Source: WHSW01 sp963781265 (GTDB taxonomy: Bacteria > Actinomycetota > Thermoleophilia > Solirubrobacterales > 70-9). From it: a stretch of 64,000 nt of DNA. Position numbers and translations under genes: made by a program. The stretch is taken from positions 248,001 to 312,000 of the forward strand of contig CAWAFH010000018.1 of assembly GCA_963781265.1 (NCBI GenBank), written 5' to 3'. The notes under the pieces were generated by a model. That model made no database searches and was not told the DNA's origin. It saw only the letters and a program-made list of their open reading frames with translations. This document shows positions 41,780-56,631 of the stretch, one piece after another. Position 1 is the first letter of the stretch. Every line of letters begins with the position of its first letter.

Positions 41780-42967
41780 ATGCCGGGGATGAGGGTCGAG
41801 CGGGTGACCAAGGTCTACGACGGCGACGTGCTCGCGGTCGACGACGTCTCGCTCGAGGTCGCCGACGGCGAGTTCATAGTCCTCGTCGGCCCCTCGGGCT
41901 GCGGCAAGTCGACCCTCCTGCGGGTGATCGCGGGGCTCGAGCAGGTGACCAAGGGCCGCGTCTGGATCGGCGACGACGACGTCACCACGCTCGAGCCCCC
42001 CGACCGCGACCTGGCAATGGTCTTTCAGAGCTACGCGCTCTATCCGCACAAGACGGTGCGCGAGAACCTGGCCTTCGGGCTGCGGCGTCGCAAGGTGCCG
42101 AAGCCGGAGATCGCCGCGCGGGTCGACCGGATGGCGGCGATGCTCGGGCTCGGCGAGCTCATGGACCGAAGGCCGGCGGCGCTGTCGGGCGGTCAGCGTC
42201 AGCGGGTGGCGATGGGGCGGGCGCTGGTCCGCGAGCCGCGAGCGTTCCTCATGGACGAGCCGCTCTCGAACCTCGACGCGAAGCTGCGCACGAGCATGCG
42301 CGGCGAACTTGCCCGCCTGCACGAGCGCCTCCGGACGACGACCGTCTACGTCACCCACGACCAGGTCGAGGCGATGACCCTGGGCGACCGGGTCGCGGTG
42401 CTGCGCGACGGGGTGATTCAGCAATGCGACGTGCCGCAGCGGCTGTTCGAGAACCCGGCGAACCTGTTCGTGGGCGCGTTCATCGGCTCGCCGGCGATGA
42501 ACCTGGTGGAGGCGACGGTCGCGCGCGGGGCGCTCAGCTTCGGCGACACGACCCTGAACCTCCCGGGTGCGGAGTCGCTCGGCGACCGCCGGGTGGCGCT
42601 CGGGATCCGGCCGACCAGCTTCGTGGTCGCCGACGCCGGCTGCGACCCGAGCTGGCCGCGAATGACCGCGAGGGTCGACGTGATCGAGGCGCTCGGTGCC
42701 GAGTTCAACCTGCTGTTCACGGTCGAGGCACCGAAGGTCGCCACCGACGACGTGAAGGCGGCGATCGGCGGCGAGAGCGGCGCCGATGAGGGCCGGCTGC
42801 TCGCCGACGACCGCCGCGCGCGGTTCACGGCGCGGATCTACGAGCGGATCGCGCTCGACCCCGGCGGCTCGATCGAGCTCGCGCTCGACCCGTCGCAGCT
42901 CTACGCGTTTGACCTCGACAACGGCGCCCGGCTGAGCTTCGGCCGGGACCTCGAGCGGGTCGCGTGA
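41780..42967 (+). CDS. ABC sugar transporter ATPase (MalK/UgpC type)
   Basis: The 395-residue protein has Walker A (GPSGCGKST), the Q-loop (VFQSYALYPHKTV), the signature LSGGQRQRVAMGRALVR and Walker B with AFLMDEPLSNLDAKL, followed by the switch His in VYVTHDQVEAM. A C-terminal regulatory TOBE/MalK-like domain (residues about 240-395) is present. Many actinobacteria share one MsiK ATPase among importers; here the locus has its own. The stop overlaps the next gene start (GTGA). Confidence 0.95.
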   Translation: MPGMRVERVTKVYDGDVLAVDDVSLEVADGEFIVLVGPSGCGKSTLLRVIAGLEQVTKGRVWIGDDDVTTLEPPDRDLAMVFQSYALYPHKTVRENLAFGLRRRKVPKPEIAARVDRMAAMLGLGELMDRRPAALSGGQRQRVAMGRALVREPRAFLMDEPLSNLDAKLRTSMRGELARLHERLRTTTVYVTHDQVEAMTLGDRVAVLRDGVIQQCDVPQRLFENPANLFVGAFIGSPAMNLVEATVARGALSFGDTTLNLPGAESLGDRRVALGIRPTSFVVADAGCDPSWPRMTARVDVIEALGAEFNLLFTVEAPKVATDDVKAAIGGESGADEGRLLADDRRARFTARIYERIALDPGGSIELALDPSQLYAFDLDNGARLSFGRDLERVA

Positions 42968-44088
42968 GCGCGGCCGCCGCCACCCGCGCGTCCGCGGTCG
43001 GCCGTCCGGTGGCCGAGCTCGAGACGCCTGCCCTCGTTGTCGACCTCGACCGGCTGGAGCGCAACCTCGCACGCGCGGCCGAGTACGCCGCCGCCCATGG
43101 CCTCGACCTCTATCCCCACTCGAAGACCCACAAGACGCGCGAGATCGCCGAGCTGCAGCTCGGCGCCGGTGCGGCCGGGCTGACGACCGCGAAGTCGACC
43201 GAGGCCGAGATCTTCGCCGGCGCGCTCGGAGCGCCCATCGTGCTCCATTACCCGGTCGTCGGAGCCGAGAAGGTCGCCCGGGTCGCGGAGGTCGCCGGCC
43301 GGGTACCGCTGACGATCGCGCTCGACTCGGTCGCGGCCGCGGAGCCGATCGCCGAGGCGCTCAGCGCCCGCGGGACCGAGGCGGAGGCGCTGGTAGAGCT
43401 CGACCTCGGGTTGGCGCGTACCGGGCTCGACCCCGAGCGCGCGCTCGAGCTCGCCCGGGTGATAGACGGATTCGGCGGCGGCCTGCGGCTGGCCGGGCTC
43501 TCCTGTTATCCGGGGCATCTGCGCCACGGAGCCAAACAGGTCGCGGCCGGGATCGGCGAGGTCGACGCGACCCTCGAGCGCGCCCGGGTGATGTTTGACG
43601 AGGCGGGGCTCGACTGCGCCCGGATCTCGGGCGGCTCGACGGCGACCCTGTTTCGTTCGCACGAGACCCCGATGAGCGAGATCCGGCCGGGAAACTACGC
43701 GTTGCTCGACCGCCACGAGGCGCTGGGGGAGTTCGAACTGTCCGACTGCGCTCTTCATGTGCAGACCACGGTCGTCTCGACCGCTGTCCCAGGGCGGTTC
43801 ATCGTCGACGCCGGGGCGAAGACGCTGAGCGAGGCCGGGCCGCCGCCAGGCGCCAGCGGCCACGCCGAGGTCGTCGGCCGCGAAGGACTCGCGATCGAGA
43901 AGCTGAGCGAGGAGCACGGCCACGGGCTGGTCGGCGCGGGGGCCGAGACGCCGGCGGTCGGCGAGCGGCTCGAGCTGATCCCCAACCACGCCTGCACGTG
44001 CGTCAACCTTCACGACCTGCTGTACGCGGCGCGCGGCGGGGTCGTCGAGGCGGAGATGCCGGTGATCGCGCGCGGGGCGGTCCGGTGA
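42964..44088 (+). CDS. D-threonine aldolase/D-serine dehydratase-like PLP enzyme
   Basis: The 374-residue protein has an alanine-racemase-type barrel: ELETPALVVDLDRLERNL, the PLP Lys in YPHSKTHKTREIA, GLARTGLDPERALELA, SGGSTATLF, and near the C terminus the metal-binding ELIPNHACTCVNLHD (His and Cys ligands), which is typical of D-threonine aldolase, 3-hydroxy-D-aspartate aldolase and D-serine dehydratase relatives. It would cleave or dehydrate a beta-hydroxy-D-amino acid. The GTG start overlaps the ATPase stop and its own stop overlaps the next gene, so it belongs to the sugar import operon. Confidence 0.88.
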   Translation: MSAAAATRASAVGRPVAELETPALVVDLDRLERNLARAAEYAAAHGLDLYPHSKTHKTREIAELQLGAGAAGLTTAKSTEAEIFAGALGAPIVLHYPVVGAEKVARVAEVAGRVPLTIALDSVAAAEPIAEALSARGTEAEALVELDLGLARTGLDPERALELARVIDGFGGGLRLAGLSCYPGHLRHGAKQVAAGIGEVDATLERARVMFDEAGLDCARISGGSTATLFRSHETPMSEIRPGNYALLDRHEALGEFELSDCALHVQTTVVSTAVPGRFIVDAGAKTLSEAGPPPGASGHAEVVGREGLAIEKLSEEHGHGLVGAGAETPAVGERLELIPNHACTCVNLHDLLYAARGGVVEAEMPVIARGAVR

Positions 44089-44918
44089 AGGTCGGAACGG
44101 CGCGGGTCCCAGGCGGCGCCGACGTCCCGGTGCTGGTCGACGGCGACAACCTGCGGCCGCTCGCGGTTGCGGCCGGAACCGACCTGCGCACCCTGATCGC
44201 CGCCGGCCCGGGCGCGTTTGCCAGCGCGGTCGAGGGAGCCGGCGCGCCGCTGGAGAGCGCCGAGCTGGCGGCGCCGCTGCGCCCGCCGAAGATCGTCTGC
44301 ATCGGGCTCAACTACCTCGACCACATCCGCGAGTCGAACGCGCCGCGGCCGGAGGTGCCGCTGATCTTCGCCAAGTTCCCAACCGCGGTGATCGGCCCGG
44401 GCGAGCCGATCCCGATCGACTCGACGCTCACCGAGCGCGTCGATTGGGAGGTCGAGCTGGCGGCGGTGATCGGCTCGCGGCTCAGCCATGTTGGGGCCGC
44501 TGAGGCGCTCGACCGGGTCTTCGGCTACACGGTCGCCAACGACGTCTCGGCCCGCGACCTGCAGTTCTCCGACGGCCAGTGGGTGCGGGCGAAGAGCCTC
44601 GACGGCTTCTGCCCGCTGGGCCCGGTGATCGCGACCGCCGACGAGGTCCCCGACCCGCAGGCCGTCGCCCTGAGGACGGTCGTCAACGGCGAGACGATGC
44701 AGGACTCCTCGACGGCCGAGATGCTGTTCGGGGTCGCCGAGCTGATCGAGTTCTGCTCGCGCAGCTTCGCCTTCGAGCCCGGCGACCTGCTGCTCACCGG
44801 GACGCCGTGGGGATGCGGCGAGTTCATGGACCCGAGGCGCTCGCTCGCGCCAGGCGACGAGGTCGTGGTCTTTGCAGAGGGGATTGGCGAGCTGCGCAAC
44901 CCGGTGGTCGCCGTCTAG
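44085..44918 (+). CDS. Fumarylacetoacetate hydrolase (FAH)-family protein
   Basis: The 277-residue protein has a short N-terminal domain and the FAH catalytic fold: KIVCIGLNYLDHIRESNA, LIFAKFPTAVIGPGEPI, the metal ligands in VDWEVELAAVIG, GYTVANDVSARDLQF, WVRAKSLDGFCPLGPV and GDLLLTGTPWGCGEFM. Members cleave acylpyruvates or 2,4-diketo acids, or act as 2-keto-3-deoxy sugar acid hydrolases and dehydratases. This fits the last step of an oxidative sugar route. It is the last gene of the plus-strand arm. Confidence 0.9.
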   Translation: MKVGTARVPGGADVPVLVDGDNLRPLAVAAGTDLRTLIAAGPGAFASAVEGAGAPLESAELAAPLRPPKIVCIGLNYLDHIRESNAPRPEVPLIFAKFPTAVIGPGEPIPIDSTLTERVDWEVELAAVIGSRLSHVGAAEALDRVFGYTVANDVSARDLQFSDGQWVRAKSLDGFCPLGPVIATADEVPDPQAVALRTVVNGETMQDSSTAEMLFGVAELIEFCSRSFAFEPGDLLLTGTPWGCGEFMDPRRSLAPGDEVVVFAEGIGELRNPVVAV

Positions 44919-45239
44919 CGCCGCTCAAAGCACGACCGGGCGCCGGCGAAGAAGCGGCTGGGGCGCCTCGGCGGCGCTGAAGAACTCGACTCGCGCTCCG
45001 CGTCGCCGCGTGCATGCGCTCGACCGTCTGGTCGCCGTGTGCGCGGAATAGATCTCCTCGGTGCGACGGCGCAGCTCGAGGCGAGGATGGCTCAGGTCGG
45101 GGGAGAGTGGGATCAGCGGCTCGCGCGGCTGCGCCGCCACCTCGCGTAGTCGGGACGACGGATGAGAAGGCTCACTTCGGCGACGAAGTCCTGACGCCCG
45201 GTGCGCCACCCGTGCGCGGCGTCCGAGCACGATCCTCCT
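44919..45239. other. Intergenic stretch without a clear gene
   Basis: About 320 bases after the catabolic operon. Open frames on the minus strand are Arg-rich and do not resemble a protein family I know. It may hold a terminator or gene debris; nothing is specific. Confidence 0.4.
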
Positions 45240-46250
45240 GTGGCGCGGATCGGGCCCGTAGATGCAGCCGAGTTGGCGAAGGCGCCCCGATCCGAGTGGG
45301 AGCGGCGGATCGCGGCGCTCGCGGAGCGCCAGCACGGGATCGTGGCGCATCGCCAGTTGCGCGCGCTCGGGCTCAGCCCGGCGACGATCCGGTCACGTGC
45401 CGCGCGTGGGTTGTTGCATCCGCTGCACCACGGCGTCTACGCGCTGGCCTACCGGCCGCTGCGGGCTCAGGCTCACTGGCTCGCCGCGGTCATCGCCTGC
45501 GGCTCCGGGGCGGTGATCTCACATGCAACCGCCGCCATGGCCTGGGGGATCCGGCGGTCGTTATCGAGCTCGATCGACGTCACCGCCCCCGGGCGTGGCG
45601 GCCGCCGGCGCCCCGGGCTGCGGGTCCACTCCGCCGCGCGGCTGCGCCCCGCGAGCGTCGATCTGATCGACGGGGTCCCGGTAACGACCGTCGCGCGCAC
45701 GCTGATCGACCTCGCGGGGATGGTTCGGGAGAGCGCCGCTGAGTACGCCGTCTACCGGGCCCAGGTCAAAGGGATTCTCGATCGCGCCCGCTTGATGGAT
45801 GAACTGGAGTTCGCCCCGACCCGCGCGGGAACGGCGGCGATTCGGCGGATCCTCAGCCTCTCCCCCGTCGAGGAGGACGACCTGAAGAGCTCGCTCGAGC
45901 GTCGCGTGCTTCGCCTCTGCCGGCGCGCCGGTCTGCCGAAGCCGAAGGTGAATCACTGGATCGGGCTCCCCGGGGGCGGTGTGGAGGTCGATCTGTGCTG
46001 GCCGGAGCAGCGGCTGATCGTTGAGGTCGACAGCAGCCGCTTCCACGACGACGAACGCGCAGCGCGCAACGATCCGAGCCGCGACCGCCGCCTGTTGGTC
46101 GCCGGCTGGCGGGTGGTGCGCATCCACGAGCGCGATCTGCTCGACCGGCCGGACGAGGTCATCGCGCAGGTCGCCGCGCTCCTCGCTGCGCCCGCCGGGG
46201 CGGATGCTCCAGATCACCGCGGTTCGGGGCGATTGAAGCTGCGGAGCTGA
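45240..46250 (+). CDS. AbiEi-like winged-helix protein with DUF559 nuclease-like domain (copy 1)
   Basis: The 336-residue protein has an N-terminal AbiEi-antitoxin-like region (AERQHGIVAHRQLRALGLSPATIRSRAARGLLHPLHHGVYAL), a central domain (AVISHATAAMAWGI, VTTVARTLIDLAG), and a C-terminal DUF559 part resembling Vsr/PD-(D/E)xK nucleases (GGVEVDLCWPEQRLIVEVDSSRFH, VAGWRVVRI). No AbiEii toxin gene is adjacent, so a classic type IV toxin-antitoxin role is doubtful. A second member lies at 55654-56631. The GTG start is the best guess. Confidence 0.8.
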   Translation: MARIGPVDAAELAKAPRSEWERRIAALAERQHGIVAHRQLRALGLSPATIRSRAARGLLHPLHHGVYALAYRPLRAQAHWLAAVIACGSGAVISHATAAMAWGIRRSLSSSIDVTAPGRGGRRRPGLRVHSAARLRPASVDLIDGVPVTTVARTLIDLAGMVRESAAEYAVYRAQVKGILDRARLMDELEFAPTRAGTAAIRRILSLSPVEEDDLKSSLERRVLRLCRRAGLPKPKVNHWIGLPGGGVEVDLCWPEQRLIVEVDSSRFHDDERAARNDPSRDRRLLVAGWRVVRIHERDLLDRPDEVIAQVAALLAAPAGADAPDHRGSGRLKLRS

Positions 46251-46407
46251 CGAAATCGCCCCCATCCAGGGGGTGGCGCTTCTGCTCAGGAGTGATGATG
46301 GGCGCACCCACTCGAGCCCCTGAGCGCGGGGGCGCGGTCGGATCGGGGCGGCCAACGCCGCCTGGTTGGCGAAATCGCCCCGAGCCTGCGCGCCGCGGCC
46401 GATCCGC
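46251..46407. other. Intergenic stretch before the rplJ leader
   Basis: No gene is seen. It contains a hairpin CGCCCCC with GGGGGTGGCG near 46259-46277, which may end the preceding gene. Confidence 0.4.
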
Positions 46408-46413
46408 TAACCT
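46408..46413 (+). promoter_or_regulatory. Candidate -10 box (TAACCT) of the rplJ-rplL transcript
   Basis: It lies about 30 bases before the first leader hairpin; no -35 is clear. Confidence 0.4.
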
Positions 46414-46447
46414 CACGCGTCCAGTAACCCGCCCGAGACCGTCGGCG

Positions 46448-46536
46448 GGGCTCGCACAGAGGCGAGCCCGGAAGACCGGCGCAGGTGAGTTCGAGAGCCC
46501 TCGCTTTTCGAGCCTGCCTGCGCGCAGGCTCTTTTT
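46448..46536 (+). promoter_or_regulatory. rplJ leader: L10-type regulatory RNA with terminator hairpin
   Basis: An 8-bp hairpin (GGGCTCGC with GCGAGCCC, 46448-46469) is followed by an intrinsic terminator-like stem (GAGCCTGC with GCAGGCTC, 46510-46531) and TTTTT, 36 bases before the rplJ ATG. In other bacteria L10-L12 binds such leaders to repress its operon. The terminator suggests attenuation in this case. The assignment rests on position and structure. Confidence 0.6.
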
Positions 46537-46572
46537 GTCGGCGGGGGCCGAAACTCGAACGAGACTGAAGAG

Positions 46573-47325
46573 ATGGACAGAACCCAGAAGGAAGCAGCGG
46601 TCGCCGAGCTCACCGACGACCTCAAGGGGGCCGAGGCGATCTTCGCGGTCGACTACCGCGGGATCAGCGTCACCGAGGCCGCCGAGCTGCGCGGCCGGCT
46701 GCGCGAGGCCGATGCCAGCTTCAAGGTGGTCAAGAACCGTCTGGCCAAGCTCGCCGTCGCCGACGCCGAGGCCGGGGACATCGAAGCCCTGCTCGTCGGC
46801 CCGACCGCCCTCACGCTGATCAAGGGCGATCCGGTGATCGCCGCGAAGGCGATCGCCGACTTCGCCAAGCAGCACGAGGAGCTCGAGTACAAGGGCGGGA
46901 TCATGGACGGGGAGGCGCTCGACGTCGACTCGTTCCAGGCGATCGCCAAGCTGCCCGGCGTCGACGTGCTCCGCGGCCAGCTGGTCGGGATCGCGGCGAG
47001 CCCGATCACGAGCCTGGTCCGCGGCCTCGGCTCGATGATGAGCGGCCTCGCGGTCGCGCTCGGCCAGATCGCCGAGCAGGGCCTGGTCAGCGGCGAGCCC
47101 CCGGCCGCCGAGGAGGCACCCGCCGAGGAGCCCGCGGCCGAGGCGGAGGCCGAGCCCGCAGACTCGAGCGGCGAGCGGCGAGCGGCGAGCGGCGAACAGA
47201 CTTCAGAGGCGGATGACGCCTCAGATGAGAACGACGACAACGACGCGGAGTCGTCCGAGGGATCCGAGCCGGAAGGCGAGGACTCCGAGGATTCGGATTC
47301 CGGGACGACTACCGAGGAGGAATGA
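46573..47325 (+). CDS. rplJ: Large ribosomal subunit protein uL10 with long acidic C-terminal tail
   Basis: L10 anchors the L7/L12 dimers on the ribosome. Residues 1-175 are standard (EAIFAVDYRGISVTEAAELR, FKVVKNRLAKLA, GPTALTLIKGDPVIAAKAIADF, LRGQLVGIAASPITSLVRGL). The protein is 250 residues, about 75 longer than usual. The tail is rich in Glu, Ala, Asp and Ser, and includes SSGERRAASGEQ, encoded by a 29-base repeat found elsewhere in the window. Such a tail is disordered and presumably tolerated. The stop overlaps a possible rplL ATG. Confidence 0.95.
   Translation: MDRTQKEAAVAELTDDLKGAEAIFAVDYRGISVTEAAELRGRLREADASFKVVKNRLAKLAVADAEAGDIEALLVGPTALTLIKGDPVIAAKAIADFAKQHEELEYKGGIMDGEALDVDSFQAIAKLPGVDVLRGQLVGIAASPITSLVRGLGSMMSGLAVALGQIAEQGLVSGEPPAAEEAPAEEPAAEAEAEPADSSGERRAASGEQTSEADDASDENDDNDAESSEGSEPEGEDSEDSDSGTTTEEE
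47163..47191. repeat. 29-base repeat, copy inside rplJ
   Basis: CTC, three GAGCGGC units and GAACA; identical to 18798-18826. It is in frame in the L10 tail. Confidence 0.85.
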
Positions 47326-47327
47326 AC

Positions 47328-47717
47328 GTGGCAACCAAGGTTTCCACCGAAGATTGGATCGAGGAGCTGAAGGCGATCTCCGTGCTCGAGCTCTCCGAGC
47401 GGATCAAGGCGCTCGAGGAGGAGTTCGGCGTGTCGGCGACCGCGGTCGCCGCTGCGGCTCCGGCCGCGGGCGGTGCCGGTGACGGCGCCGCTGCCGAGGA
47501 GGAGTCGAGCACCGTCGACGTCGTGCTCACCGCCGCCGGCGACAAGAAGATCCAGGTGATCAAGGCCGTCCGCGCGGCGACCGGGCTCGGGCTCAAGGAC
47601 GCCAAGGCGCTCGTCGACGAGGCGCCGAAGCCGGTCAAGGAGGGCATCGAGCGCGATGAGGCCGAGAAGCTCAAGTCCGAGATCGAAGAGGCCGGCGGCT
47701 CGGTCGAGTTGAAGTAA
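47328..47717 (+). CDS. rplL: Large ribosomal subunit protein bL12 (L7/L12)
   Basis: The 129-residue protein forms the ribosomal stalk that recruits GTPase factors. It has the N-terminal dimerisation helix region (WIEELKAISVLELSERIKALEEEFG), an Ala/Gly hinge (AAAAPAAGGAGDGAAA) and the C-terminal domain (VDVVLTAAGDKKIQVIKAVRAATGLGLKDAKALVDEAPK). I chose the GTG at 47328 because GAGGAGG lies 7 bases upstream; the ATG at 47322 is only one base from it. The gene is followed by a heptamer-based hairpin. Confidence 0.95.
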   Translation: MATKVSTEDWIEELKAISVLELSERIKALEEEFGVSATAVAAAAPAAGGAGDGAAAEEESSTVDVVLTAAGDKKIQVIKAVRAATGLGLKDAKALVDEAPKPVKEGIERDEAEKLKSEIEEAGGSVELK

Positions 47718-47719
47718 GG

Positions 47720-47778
47720 CTCGCCGCTCGCCGTCCGCCGCTCGAACTGAAAGGCGAGCGGCCGGCGGCGGACGGCGC
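47720..47778. terminator. Heptamer-based hairpin downstream of rplL
   Basis: CTCGCCG units and CGCCGTCCGCCG with CTCG (47720-47744) face CGAGCG and GGCGGACGGCG (47755-47778). It may terminate or process rplJL transcripts; there is no T-run, so a Rho-independent role is uncertain. Confidence 0.5.
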
Positions 47779-47793
47779 GTGCGGAGAGGTGAT

Positions 47794-47822
47794 TTGGAGT
47801 ACGAATCCCTCTTTGGTATATT
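47794..47822 (+). promoter_or_regulatory. rpoB-rpoC promoter
   Basis: TTGGAG (47794-47799) and TATATT (47817-47822) are separated by exactly 17 bases, in an AT-rich pocket between the rplL hairpin and rpoB. This gives rpoBC a leader of about 80 bases. Confidence 0.7.
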
Positions 47823-47907
47823 GGTGCGTCGCGCGCCGTTGAGCCCTTTTGCTGCCGAATCTCTCGCGCCGGATTCGTCCCCTTCGACCATCTGAGGAGT
47901 CGCCCAG

Positions 47908-51483
<3,576 letters not shown>

Positions 51484-51493
51484 CGGGACACAT

Positions 51494-55537
<4,044 letters not shown>

Positions 55538-55560
55538 GTCGCAGAAGCGTTCAGTGTTGA

Positions 55561-55590
55561 AACGGCCGGGTCGCGAGGCCCGGCCGTTTT
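55561..55590 (+). terminator. Intrinsic terminator of the rpoBC transcript
   Basis: CGGCCGGG (55563-55570) and CCCGGCCG (55579-55586) form a perfect 8-bp stem with an 8-base loop, followed by TTTT; AA precedes the stem. Confidence 0.85.
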
Positions 55591-55653
55591 GCTGTTCCGT
55601 TTCGTCACTCCGTGCGCGCCACGCGTGCGCCTTTCGGTGGCAGGCTCGGCGCC

Positions 55654-56631
55654 GTGTCCGAGGCATGGAGATCCAGTAACGACAGTCGTTGCTCAATCTC
55701 CACGGCACCGATCCGCGCGGTGGCGGAGCGCCAATGGGGGGTGCTCTCGCTGTCCCAGCTCGGCGGGCTCGGTTACAACCGGATGGCCGTTGGCCGCCTC
55801 GTTGCCCGTGGGTACCTCGTGCGCCTCTACCCGGCCGTCTATGCCCTCGGCCAGCCGCCGCAGCGCGTCGAGGGACGCCTCGCCGCCGCCCTGTTTCACG
55901 CCGGGCCTGGTGCCGCGCTCAGCCACACCACCGCCGCCTGGTGGTGGGAGCTCATCGACGCCGAGCCCCGCACGATTCACCTCGTCACCAGTCACCGCCC
56001 AGCTCCCGCCAGGAACCTCCGCATCCACCGCCCCCGCGACTTCGAGCGCACCACGCACCGCCGCCTGCCGGTCACCCGGCCCAGCCGCACTCTCCTCGAC
56101 CTGGCCGGCCTGGTCGACGAACAGACCCTCCGCAACGCCCTCGCGCAGGCGGATCACCGCAAACGCCTCGATCCGCCCTCCCTGCTTGCCCAGATCCGCC
56201 GCGGGCGCCCCGGCGGGCGGGCCCTGCGCTGCGCCCTCGACCGCCACCTGCCCGAGCTCGCGGACGCCAACAAGGGGCTGGAGGTCGAGTTCCTGCTGCT
56301 CGTAGAACGCGCCGGCCTACCGATCCCGGAGCTCAACGTCTGGGTCGACGGCTTCAAGGTCGACGCCTTCTGGCGCGACCAGAACCTGATCGTGGAGCTG
56401 GACGGCCACGCAACGCACGCGAACCCGGTAGCCAACGAGCGGGACCGCCATCGGGAGCTGATCCACCGGCGCGCCGGCCGCCGTCTCTGCCGCTACACCT
56501 GGCACCAGGTCACCCGTGAGCCCGAGACGGTCGAGGCGGATCTGCGCGTGCAGTTGGGGCCGCCCGGCGTAAGCTCAGGCCTGTGGAAACAGGGACGGGA
56601 GCTCAGATCCACGACTCGGTCCTCGAGCTGA
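55654..56631 (+). CDS. AbiEi-like winged-helix protein with DUF559 nuclease-like domain (copy 2)
   Basis: The 325-residue protein has the same layout as the gene at 45240: an N-terminal winged helix (AERQWGVLSLSQLGGLGYNRMAVGRLVARGYLVRLYPAVYAL), a middle domain (ALSHTTAAWWWEL, RPSRTLLDLAGLVDE) and a C-terminal nuclease-like part (FKVDAFWRDQNLIVELDGHATHANP, RRAGRRLCRYTW). The conserved Asp and Glu of a PD-(D/E)xK site are visible. No toxin partner is adjacent. It overlaps the cystathionine beta-synthase start by 49 bases, so the exact 3' end may be a product of drift. Confidence 0.78.
   Translation: MSEAWRSSNDSRCSISTAPIRAVAERQWGVLSLSQLGGLGYNRMAVGRLVARGYLVRLYPAVYALGQPPQRVEGRLAAALFHAGPGAALSHTTAAWWWELIDAEPRTIHLVTSHRPAPARNLRIHRPRDFERTTHRRLPVTRPSRTLLDLAGLVDEQTLRNALAQADHRKRLDPPSLLAQIRRGRPGGRALRCALDRHLPELADANKGLEVEFLLLVERAGLPIPELNVWVDGFKVDAFWRDQNLIVELDGHATHANPVANERDRHRELIHRRAGRRLCRYTWHQVTREPETVEADLRVQLGPPGVSSGLWKQGRELRSTTRSSS

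Noticed and set aside
44925..45350. Minus-strand frame of 141 codons after the FAH gene
   Set aside because: Arg/Pro-rich, no family resemblance and no ribosome site; treated as non-coding.
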